A stretch of 64,000 nucleotides of DNA from Hippophae tibetana (lineage: Eukaryota; Streptophyta; Magnoliopsida; Rosales; Elaeagnaceae): contig CM072805.1 of assembly GCA_037013495.1 (NCBI GenBank), positions 19,928,669-19,992,668 on the forward strand. The letters run 5' to 3'. Positions 13,701-23,776 of the stretch are shown here, one piece after another. The notes under the pieces were generated by a model that did not search any database, was not told where the DNA came from, and was given only the letters and a program-made list of their open reading frames with translations. Made by a program: the position numbers and the translations under genes. Numbering within the stretch: the stretch's first letter is position 1; the number at the start of each line of letters is the position of its first letter.

Positions 13701-16700
13701 TTGATCTCAATGATCAAACCAAACAAAACTGTTTCATTTCCATTCCATTTTGATTCTCTTCAGTGAACCAAACACCACCTTAGTTTCATAAATTATAATT
13801 TGAAAATACATATGCAACAAATAAATAGCTAAGATATCTTCGATTAGTGTTTATTTCTGTTACACCTTCCTCTATTTCCCCTTTAGGTGGTCAACCTGTA
13901 GGTGGACTCTAGTGACTCATCACTTTGCAACTTGCAGCATTTGTGCTTGCTTCTTTTCCTGTTTATTGTTTCTTAAGGAAACCAAATCATTTAATTTTGG
14001 AACTCTTTGCCAGGACAGGGGAGGAATACTCTCCATGCCTAGGCTTTGTGATTATTTTCTAGAGCTCGCTTTAGTTTGTATATGTATGTTTCCTAGTTCC
14101 TGTTGCTATAGAATATCTTTCATATTTATTTCTCAGGAAAGAGTGTCCGATCCTTCTACAAAGTCTGTTCAGTATGCTGCTCGGTCAAATGTTCCTCCAT
14201 TTACCCCACCGATGCTTCCTGCAGACAATGATGATGGCATCTCATGCAAAGGTGATATAAAAGAACTTCTAAGTATATAAATCTAAAATAAATTTGTGTG
14301 CGTGTGTGTGTGTCTGTGTGTTTCAAAGGATATTCTCTTTTGTTTTAGGAGACGGGGTTAGGGATTTGTTGAGCAATTTATAGATGAGTTATGTTTTTCA
14401 AGGATGACTAGTAGTAATCTAGGCATGGTAGAGACTAATGGATGCTATGGAGATGGAAAGGCAAGAAGACTATTTTTGAGTTCCTATATCATAACACCAT
14501 AAACCAAAGTTCTACACTTGCATTTCAACATATATATGAATTTATTGAAGTTACTGTTGGCCTATTATTGATAGTTTTGTGAAAAGAAGTTCAAAAGTAG
14601 AGCATGCTCTTATAATCTGATCAAATGGGTTGTGAAATCTACTTAAGGAGCTGAATGTTTGTAATGGACAATCAATCTTTTAATGTTATCTGGAGGTATT
14701 TGATTAGTTTGGGATCTTTGAATTATACGAGGCACTGTTATACAAGCAATGGGAATTTGCGAGTTACTTTAAACATGTGACTTAGCTACCCTTTTCCTTT
14801 AGGACTTCTTAGAACACCTATAGATGGGCTTGGAAACTTCAAGCAATATTTTATGCACTTTCCTCTCATTGACTATTGAAATGGCTACAGTGTTTCGTTC
14901 TTAAGCTTTTAGTCAAGGTACTTTGTTACTTTGCACTTGCATGACTGGCTTTGAAATTGAAAATTTATGTCGCATATCTAAATATTAAGTATATTAATCT
15001 GTTTTTTATCTACGAATTTTATTTATCTAGATAATTTTATATATTATATCAGCTGTGTGAAATATTGGTCTGTATGTTTGCTGGATGGAAGTTTCTACGC
15101 TACACCTTTTGGTGGTGTCAAGAGCAATGTACTTGCCATAATTGCTACCATCAAAACCACTATATCATAGTCATAATTGTTGTCTAGCAAAAAAGCCTTT
15201 GAAATTCTAAATTCTGGAAATTTTCTAGTACGACTCTTCTCCCTCTGCATAATTCAGTTATAGAAGTGAATTGTTCCTTTGATCATGTGCTTAAGATCTG
15301 CATTACATTGTTGCAGCTATTGGTGGTCCTACAGGAGATATTCTAGAGGAGAATGCCCAAATTTTGGATCAAATTTCTGCAAATATTGAAACTTTTCAGG
15401 TGAACTTGCTTATTTATTCATTTGACTTCATTGGAGTCGTTAGTCCAGTATGGAAACTTAATTTGTTTTAAAAAAAATAAAAAATTCAAAGCCAAAGGTG
15501 CTCCAGTAAATGCCATTTCTGTGTTAGTGCTATATATTTGCATCTTTTCTTAGGGATCTGGATGCGTCTGTGTTATTTACCTTATTTCTGAAATATAAAC
15601 ACTATATGAAGTATATTAAACTCCTCTCCCTGCATTAAGTTAGTTGAGACACTTTGATCATTTTATACTTTCTTCTCAAGGCTAAGAAGATTGTACATGA
15701 AGGAGTTTATTTTAAAATTCATAGAAGGATTAATTACTTTTCTAATGTGTATAGAAAAGAAGCCCTGAGTTATGCATTTTATGATAAAGTTTAAACTCAG
15801 GTGCCCTTTTGTTTTCTCTTTTTTTCAGATACAGGAGAATTTCGTTCTCTTAGCCCATGCTCGGGGTAACATCCTCAAGGTTATGAATGAGTATGTCCAA
15901 ACTTCATCTAGTTTCCTCCTTTAAATCCCGCTTAATATGAAGGGTTATGGCTGTAATTCTTTTACCTCTATAGTATATTTTGTGCTCTTTATTTCTTCAT
16001 TTCATTACATTGTTGTTGATTTTAAGCTTGCAATCACATTATTCTACCTGAGGACAGTATTATGTGTTGAGCTGCAGGTTACTTACCACATTCACTTTTA
16101 TTATACTCATATTTCCATTTGATTTTAAGTTCTGTGTGTGTGGGCCAGCCCTTTGTCTTAGTTGATAGCTTATAATTGAAGGAAATTGTTGAACATGACT
16201 TGCTTCAACTACTCAATAAATGAGTAGCTTCTGGCTTCGTTGATATGCACATGGTTGACTTTATAGGCCTTTTTTATCGCACCACAAGGAATGATACTTC
16301 CATTAATCAAATGCTGAATAATACAAAGACTGAGTGCTCCATAGTTAAATAATGCATCTAAGTATAACAAATTATGCAAAGAGGGAAACATTAAGAACCC
16401 AATTATAACAAATGATGCAAAAAGGGAAACATTAAGAACCCAATCACCCTGCAAATTTCCTGCTAAGGCTTGTTCAATATCCAGTCAGTAACCATGTTTG
16501 ATTTCCTTTAAATTTTAGCAAGCTTCCTCAAAACTTGCATGCAATTGGCTTGTAGTCTCATTGTCTCAATTAGAGCCCTATATCCCAGTGGTTGATGTCA
16601 TCCAATGCAAAAGTACCTCAAAAATTATGATGTACGTTGATAACCTGCCATATCTTAGAGAACGTTTAGCAAACACATAATTGATACTGTTATACAAGCC

Positions 16701-17825
16701 CAAGGCCTAACTCAACCCAATAAGATATCATTGAGTTAAGAGTTGTCCACACTTATAAACTGCACTACAGCCGAACGCCTAGTTGATGTGGGACAATATA
16801 ATCCTTCAACACCCCCCTTCACATCGGACAGGGGCAATGAAAGCCACAAACCACGATGAACTCAGGGCCTAGTTTTGATACCATGTTATACAAGCCCAAG
16901 ACCTAACTCAACCCAATAAGATCTCATTGAGTTAAGGGTTGCCCACACTTATAAACTGTACTATAGTCGAACGCCTAGTCGATATGGAACAATATAATCC
17001 TTCAACAGATATTTAACTATTCTTTGTAAACCTTAATGTTGGAACTATACATAATATAAATAATGCATGTGAAATTAGTTTTGTTTGCATATATTTACCA
17101 TTTCGAATACCCATTGTTAAGTTTTTTGGTATGTATTCTGCTATTAGATACTCATTTTTTTATAAATCTCCACAAATTTGGATCGTCCAACACCCTTACT
17201 CAGTCATAAACAGGTACTCAATGAAAATGAAGAGTACATGTAAAGGCCTTTTGGGCTAAAGGGCTTAAAACTACGTTATGCATGAGATAATAAATTAGAG
17301 TGGAACTACTAAATCATTAATTCTACTGTCATTGACTCATTTCATAAAAGATTTTGCACAAGTAGCTGTAGTTGCATGATGGGTGGCTTTTATTTAAGCA
17401 CAAGTGATGGTAGTTATGGACCTGTGGGCCAAAGCTGAAAGCAACTACATGGAATAATGGTACACACATAAAAAATAGTAGCCTTCAAATGCTAATTCAT
17501 CATGCAATGAAGACCATACCAAGTATTGTTTGCTCATTATATTAGTTAGGGCTTAATATTTTTCTTTTTTCTTTTAGATGAAATTATGTAACCAAGTGGA
17601 TTTTAGAACTACAACTTTAGATCTTCTTGTCTTACGAAAGAAAAAGAATAGAACCTTAACTGATTGTGTACATCGTATGGATGACTCAACACTTCTCTGT
17701 ATTTATTCTTTTGCAGCTTCAGTGACATGCCAGAAATAATGAAGCAGATGCCCCCACTTCCGGTGAAAATGAATGAAGAGCTAGCTAACGTCATTCTTCC
17801 CCATTCAAGCTTTCATATGCAATAA
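7712..17825 (+). CDS. SANT-like / DUF3755 nuclear protein, 7 exons, 239 aa
   Basis: Exons: 7712-7896, 11132-11231, 12261-12326, 14137-14251, 15317-15399, 15829-15890 and 17717-17825. All introns are GT-AG, every phase agrees, and the total is 720 nt (239 codons plus TAA). The N-terminus (residues 1-45) is low-complexity and Ser/Asn/Gly-rich. Residues ~46-94 form a SANT/Myb-like helix block (EWTAEEQAILEEVLSKY through ALRSRWMT, with W47 and W92). A Lys/Arg-rich basic stretch (95-117) could act as a nuclear signal. The C-terminal half (about 152-239), starting IGGPTGDILEENAQILDQI, matches the plant DUF3755 family as I remember it (for example Arabidopsis At3g07565). Its biochemical role is not established for me; a chromatin-associated function is an inference from the SANT-like part. 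The ATG is the first in a long open exon after a CT-rich leader. The gene spans 10 kb because of long introns. Confidence 0.9.
8549..9153. mobile_element. Possible non-autonomous repeat in intron 1
   Basis: The left edge (GTAAAAGGTACCG near 8551) and the right edge (CGGTACTTAAAATAGCATTTTAC near 9124-9146) are imperfect inverted repeats. Between them are repeated GAGGCTTA / TAAGCCTC-type words in both directions. This suggests a ~600-bp non-coding DNA element. No target duplication is certain and the family is unknown. Confidence 0.3.
9361..9378. repeat. C18 homopolymer in intron 1
   Basis: An uninterrupted run of 18 C lies in otherwise AT-rich intron sequence, followed by CT-rich DNA to about 9405. 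Its true length may be affected by sequencing. Confidence 0.9.
13016..13102. repeat. Perfect 24-bp inverted repeat (hairpin) inside the MITE
   Basis: The arms 13016-13039 and 13079-13102 are exact reverse complements, beginning GAATCGATTCC. The 39-bp loop contains smaller repeats of AATCACAATTCCTTCTC. In RNA this would fold into a strong stem in the intron. Confidence 0.9.
13122..13545. repeat. Degenerate telomere-like tandem repeats inside the MITE
   Basis: Many copies of CCCTAAA, CCTAAAT and near variants occur, arranged in four or five larger units. Each unit carries AGAAAAATAATAATTTTAA followed by CCCTAAACC and CCCACAAATATAA-like words. Larger units are spaced about 85-115 bp apart (near 13197, 13289, 13375 and 13492). 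Confidence 0.8.
14296..14322. repeat. TG-rich microsatellite, intron 4
   Basis: A short run of TG/CG/TCTG dinucleotides just downstream of exon 4; otherwise ordinary intron. Confidence 0.7.
16688..17007 (-). mobile_element. Complete 320-bp TRIM retrotransposon in intron 6
   Basis: Two direct 124-bp repeats (16688-16811 and 16884-17007) start TGTTATACAAGCC and end CCTTCAACA. Read on the minus strand, the first LTR is followed at once by TGGTATCAAAAC (16872-16883), an initiator-Met tRNA primer site, and the 72-bp interior ends in GAAGGGGGG next to the second LTR, a polypurine tract. Flanks GATAC (16683-16687) and GATAT (17008-17012) are a near-perfect 5-bp target duplication. I count about 10 differences between the LTRs (~92% identical), so it is a few million years old at usual plant rates. 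It carries no genes and must have been moved by another element's proteins. Confidence 0.92.
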
Positions 17826-20039
17826 TCCTGAGGCTTTCACCTTCCCCTTTACCTTCACCTTCACCTGGACGTTCTTGGTAGTTTCCTAAATATGATCTAC
17901 TCCCTCCATGCAATCATGATTCCAGCTGGGAAGTGGGGACTTCTCTGATCAGTTTCCTACCTCTTAGATCAGGAATTTAACTGTCAATGGTGTTGACCCA
18001 TCTGTTCCCAATTTGCAAAAAATGTTTTCAATCCAATTGCTTACAGTCTAGATGTCGGCCCTTATCTATTTATTTTTTTAATCCTTTTTTAATGGTCTCG
18101 TTGGTTTGTTTACAAATTAGGCAGGACTTAACTGTTTTCTGCAGAAAATAGGGAAGGAAATTCTTTGTTATAATAATTAGTAGGGAATGTCTCAGCAAAA
18201 AAGAAAAGGGAATGAAAAGTAATAAAAGTAAGAATGATTAGTAAGTTTCTGATCTTGCTTGTTTTGTTTTATTGTTTATAGTATGCCATTAGCCTCCAAT
18301 GGCTGTTAAATGTTATGCAATGACAATACCATCATGTGAATAATATTTTAATGAAAAATCAAATTTAGGGTTATTCTGTTTGTATTCTCTTAACAAAATA
18401 ATTTCACTTGCTATAATTTTAAGCTATGGTTTTCTTTTTAATTTTTTTTTTTATCTTTTAGCTATTATTTTATTAGATTGAGATGAGGCTAACGGTGTTA
18501 GTTGATAAGGGGAATCTTTGACATATTGGCAAAACCCAAGGTGTTATTTGACAAAATTTTAAAGCCAAGGGTTGTTTGTGAACAAAGAAAAACCCTCAAG
18601 GGTATGTGAGATATTTTCCCAACTTACTCCTTTTAACTTTTCTCAAAAAATTTCTCCTTTTTAGTAAGTATTTTTTTTTCTGTTTTAATTCTAGAATAGT
18701 AAATAATTAATATAATACTGCATGTTTATAGGTGTTTTGATTTTTTCTATTTAAATTCAAGAAATTATAAATTTTAAGTTATTTATATGGTAAATGGTAA
18801 TTATCAACTTTACTAACTCTCTTATATGCTATCAATTATTTTGATTCTTTTGATTTTTTATTTTAATTCTTCCAATAAAAGATAATTTATAAGTAAATTA
18901 TTTTTATACTAAATATAATTTAAAATAAAAAAATTTAATTTTTAGTAAAATTAGATTATATGAGAAAATACATTGATATTTAAAACATATTTCAACAAAT
19001 GATTTTTAACATGTCATTTTTGAAGTTAAGATAGTAATTTTCATATGAAAATACAAAATTAACTCCTCGATAATACTAGTTATAAGATGATAATTTGTCA
19101 ATATTGTGAATTTGGTGATGTTATCCGAACAATGATAAGTGTGTTTGGGTTAGCCCAAACTTAAAATTCGAGTTTGGGTTAGGTATTGTAGTTTTATGTA
19201 TATTTTAAGCAAATTTAAATTAAATTTTTAAAATTAAATATAAATTAAAGTCCCATTTTAAAAATTTGGGTAGATTTGGAAATAATTTTTTGAATTTTGA
19301 GTTGTCTTAAGTCAATATGAGTGCTTAAATAATATAAGAAAATATAAAATAATGATATATAATATTAAAAATAACATATTTTATTAAATTTAAACTTAAC
19401 TCATATTTCAAATGATATTCAAACTAAATAATGATATATAATATTAAAAATGATTTTTTTTTCTTTGATTCAAGTTATTTTAGTTTTCATTGTGTTAGAT
19501 TAAACTTATGTATCTACCCTTATCACACTAACAAGCAAATAATAATTTCACATTTACTTGTAATTTTATTCTTAAGAGGCCTGTAATAAAGTATTTGTAA
19601 TAAGAATCATTTTATTTGTGCATGGTTAGGAAGCAAAATCAACTTGTTTTCTAAGGCTAAAAAAACACTTATCTTTAAAATAAATTTATATAAAAACACA
19701 AATATTAATAAAGATAAAAATAAAATTTATATAAAATTATTTTAAAAAATCAACAATAATAATATTTTTAAATAAATATTTATTTAAAAAATCTATATAA
19801 TATTAAAATAAGATAGTAATGCTACTAGATTTTTATTTATCTTTATAAATATAACTTATTAAAAATAAACAATAATATTCTCAAAGTTTAACTAATCTTC
19901 AAAGATCGATGTTACTTATATCTAATTAATTCTTCTGTTAATTGTGCAAAAAATTTATATACAATTAATATTTCAAAATTTAAAAGTATTTAAAAAAAAC
20001 CCATAAAAAAGAATTATAGAATTAAACAAAATTCATTTG
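17826..20039. other. 3' flank and AT-rich intergenic spacer
   Basis: The first few hundred bases are probable 3' UTR of the upstream gene. From about 18.6 kb the sequence becomes strongly AT-rich. No coding frame or defined element was found. Confidence 0.6.
18221..18226 (+). terminator. Possible poly(A) signal of the DUF3755 gene
   Basis: AATAAA lies ~400 bases after the stop codon, in an A-rich stretch. Plant poly(A) signals are loose, so this is only a candidate. Confidence 0.3.
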
Positions 20040-21458
20040 AGGTGTCCACCTAACTTGGTCGTTCCCTTCTATACTTTGAACTACCTCTCTAGAGACATAG
20101 AGAGTGGTGGTCCTCATAATAGTGATAAAGATCTTCCTCATGGGCATATCCGTCTAACATCCAATCTTCTCTAAATGAAAGGAATTTGAACATGTTTCCC
20201 TCGGTTACAGATCTTTGGCTTTGCTTTCTTTACTTCTTTCTTTTCTTTGCGATTCTTTTCAACATATGGTTTTTCTTCCAACTCCCTTTCTAGATTTATA
20301 AGTTTTTGGGCCTCCAAATACATGGCCTCTAAAGATCTCGGTATTGTTTTAGTTAGTTCTATAAATAGCATAGAGTTTTTGATTACTCCTTTTCGTAATG
20401 TCTCTATGGAAATGGAGCTAGGATACCCTAAAATTTCCAAATTCTACGCTTTGAGTGACAAATGCTTTTAACAATTCTTCAAAACTTGAAATGCTCTTTG
20501 AAGAAGGTCTTTAAACCACTTTTGGACATTGTCATGTAGTGTTAAGACAAATATTTTACACAATATGACATCCTTCACATTAGTATATAGCTACACTAGA
20601 GTCATTTAGTGTTTAGAGGATAGTGTATGAGACATGCATTAGGGTGTATCAAATTTTATGGGCATATGACCATTTTAATCTTATCACTAAAAGGTGAGGC
20701 TTTGAGTTGTTTTCACGCTCAGGACGTCTCAAACTAGGATTCTAGTTATTATAATGGTTTTTAAGTTGCCAACTATTTAGGAGACAAGGTGCCATGTTGA
20801 TTTTGGGGCTCAAATTTCTTATAAAATGGATGGGATGGGAACAAATGGACTAAAAATTTGATTAAAAATTCTATATATGAGGTGGAATTCTCCTATTTTG
20901 GACTGGCTCCTATGTTTTACAAAAGCTATGAGGTTTTAACGTTAATCTTCAATCATAAAAGCTAATTAGGGCCCCACGGTGGGTGCCAAAATGTTTAAGA
21001 GAAGTCCTATAGAGGATTCCAAGATATAAGGAATCCAACAATACCCTAATAGCTAGAAATTTGCCTATTTATACTATAAAATAAGTCTACGTGGCCAAAT
21101 ATAATCGCCCTTAGTACATGATCTAGGGTGAATACTGTTTGAAGATACAATCATCACGTTGATTTAGCCTCCTAGGGTTAGGTATACTTGAGTAGGCTTA
21201 GTCTTATGGGCTAACGGTAAGTAAATCAGGAAATAGCACGTTAGCCTGGTACTTGGGCTATCTCACATTCTCTTTGGTCTATACACTAGGTTGGGTCTCG
21301 AACTCGTTAGGTCTGGCTATAAGTTAGGTAACAAGCTCTTTGATTACGTCTTCGTGCTGGGTCTCAAACTCATTAGGTATGGTTTATAGGTTGGGTAACA
21401 TACTCATTAGTTCAAACCTTAGATTGGTCCATGAGTCCAAGTGATGTATGTCCAAACA
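20040..21458 (-). mobile_element. Truncated Ty3/gypsy element: LTR, PBS and gag piece
   Basis: An LTR candidate at 20992-21458 (467 bp) has ends TGTTT and AAACA. Read on the minus strand it is followed by TTTTGGCACCCACCGTGGGG (about 20971-20990), a primer-site form common in plant gypsy elements. Further along, 20171-20440 reads as a gag fragment. No pol and no second LTR are seen, so this is a short remnant of a broken copy. Confidence 0.65.
20171..20440 (-). pseudogene. gag fragment, Ty3/gypsy
   Basis: The minus-strand reading contains FIELTKTIPRSLEAMYLEAQ followed by KLINLERELE. It is close in layout to the Tat-element gag at 45706-46020 (FIELTKSMPCSLDVVYEETQ), so the two come from related gypsy families. 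The tail is lysine-rich. Confidence 0.65.
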
Positions 21459-23640
21459 AGAGAACTTAAGTTAATTTATAGTTTTTATGTTTTCAAATGT
21501 ATTTGAAAAACAAATTTTTAACATGAATATTTATCAATATATTTTTTTGAATAAAAATATTTAAAATAGAAAAATTAATCATTTGAACATTTGTTCTTAC
21601 TTTTTCAAAATTAGTGGATTAAACTATCATAAAAAATAATTAACTTAAATAATTCATTATAAAACGCTAATGAACTTATCCGATCAAGTGTTCTTTGATT
21701 TTAAAATCTATAAATTCTTAAAACCCTAATCTATTTAAGTTTATAGATCCTAAATTTATACACTGTGAACCCATAAACCCAATGTTTTGAAATTGATTAA
21801 CCAAACTTTTAGAATAAAATGAAAAGGGAGAAAAGCAAGAAGATATGTCAATGAAGACAACAAATGATGACCCGTATTTTTTTAAAATGCACATAGTCCA
21901 AAGATTGAAGTACACTTTTTAAACTAAAATGCTTAATTTTCATAAATAATGAAACCATTTGTACTAACAATAAATTATGGGATTAAAATACATTTTTTTA
22001 TATAATGTCAAGACTATTATGACCTTTCTTCAAATGAAATGGATGTATTTTTAAATAAAAACCTTTGGGATTAAATGATATTTTTTTTATAAATTGTCTT
22101 GTAGTACAATGATATATGTCATTGTAAGCATAGAAAGATAATTCAAATCTATCATTGTATATACATGTGCGAGTGTATATGTTATTTTAAAAATGATGTA
22201 TTTCTTCGTATTTTTTTAACTGATGCTAATATTATTATATAGTTGTTTAGGAAAAATGGGTAGCATTATATTTGATTACTTTATTTTATTAAATTACATA
22301 TTATTAACTTTTGTTAAAATTTATATATTTTTTTAAAAGTAAAAACTAAATTAATTAAATTATCAAAATTGGTTTAAAATAACTAAAATATCTATAAATA
22401 TAATAACGAAGTGACTAAAACACAATTTAAAATAAAGTTACTAATGTGAAATTAAATGACCCATTTGCATTTTTTTATAGAAAAAAATACTCTTCTTAAG
22501 TATATATTTACTTATCAATAGTGAGAATAGATCGAAATCGAAAAAGAAAGAATCATATTAATAGTTTATAGGAATCAAATTAATCAAAAAATATATTATT
22601 TTAAAAATATGAAGTAAAAATACATAATGAGAATTAAGAAAAATAAAAATTACATTATATAAAACTACCATTGTAAATAAATTATTATCATGTTTTATTT
22701 ATAATTAAAATTTTAGCATTATTTTAATAATATAATAATGTTTATAATTTTAATTAACAATTAAATTTTACTTTAATCATCATTATTTTATATAAAGTTA
22801 AATGATAAAAATTTAGTTAAATAAATTTTGAACTCAATAAAATATTGAAAAATTAAAAGATTATATTATATAAAAAATAATAAATAATAAATGGAAATTT
22901 AAGGCATGAAAGAAAAAAAAAACAAACTCAATCACATAAAAAAATGATTTGAAACTATATAAAAAATAAAACCAACATCAAATTAAACAAAATGTAAATT
23001 AATGGGATTGAGTTTTTTAATTTTTTAATAAAGATAAAAAAGTTGAAAAATAAGAGAGGATTAGGAATGCGTGTAAAGATAAAGAAAATAATTATGCTAA
23101 TAATCATAATTATTTCGTTCTAATTTTAGATATATTTGAATAATAATCGTGGTTATGGATATATTTCTTACAATTTGATTACATTTTTTTATATATTTTT
23201 AACGTTTATTTAAAAATATAATTAATTTAAAATTAAATATTAATATAAATTTTATTTTATTACATTATTTAAAATATTAATATTAATTTTTATTTTTAAC
23301 TATTTAACATTTGTTTCTAAATAAAATAAAAAAATATAAAAGAAAAAATAAATATAATTTAATATAATTATTTTAAATATTATATGTTTTATTATTAAAA
23401 TTATATTTTTATATAATTATATATATAAATAATAATAATAATATTAATATATATATATATATTCTATTTTAATTATCTAATTAATTAACAAAATTACTTT
23501 AAATTTTGTAAATAATCATAATATTATTTTTAATTATATGTAATTAAAATATTTGGAACTTAAATAAATGGAAACTGGAAAAGATTCTTTCGTTGTTGGA
23601 TTCCAATAATTCCAAAAGTTATTTTTAAAACATTATATTT
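21459..23640. other. AT-rich intergenic spacer
   Basis: Very AT-rich throughout, with TA-dinucleotide runs near 23420-23465. No gene or clear element seen. Confidence 0.7.
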
Positions 23641-23667
23641 TTTACAGTAAAATTGTCATAAAACTCA

Positions 23668-23675
23668 TATAAAAG
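23668..23675 (+). promoter_or_regulatory. Candidate TATA box of the ASCH gene
   Basis: TATAAAAG lies ~109 bases before the chosen ATG. A start site ~30 bases downstream would fall after the in-frame ATG at 23693, which supports translation from 23777. Confidence 0.4.
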
Positions 23676-23776
23676 AAAAATAAAAAGTAAATATGCAGAA
23701 AACGGAAACACTCCCCATTATATTTTTTCTTTCTTCCATTTCCCTCTGTGAATTGGTTAACTCTCACTGTAAAATC

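Larger units (their letters stand above)
12973..13779. mobile_element. Harbinger/Tourist-type MITE in intron 3, 807 bp
   Basis: A TTA sits on each side (12970-12972 and 13780-13782), fitting the 3-bp TWA target site of PIF/Harbinger elements. The ends are inverted: left GTGCATGTTTGGTT, right reverse complement GGTGGTGTTTGGTT, and further GGAATGG-type words pair up inside both ends. The TGTTTGGTT core is typical of plant Tourist-like MITEs. There is no coding capacity. The interior holds a long hairpin and telomere-like tandem repeats, listed separately. Confidence 0.75.

Noticed and set aside
13912-14280. 122-codon frame as a separate protein
   Set aside because: Only its last part (from 14137) is coding, as exon 4 of the DUF3755 gene; the rest is intron read-through.
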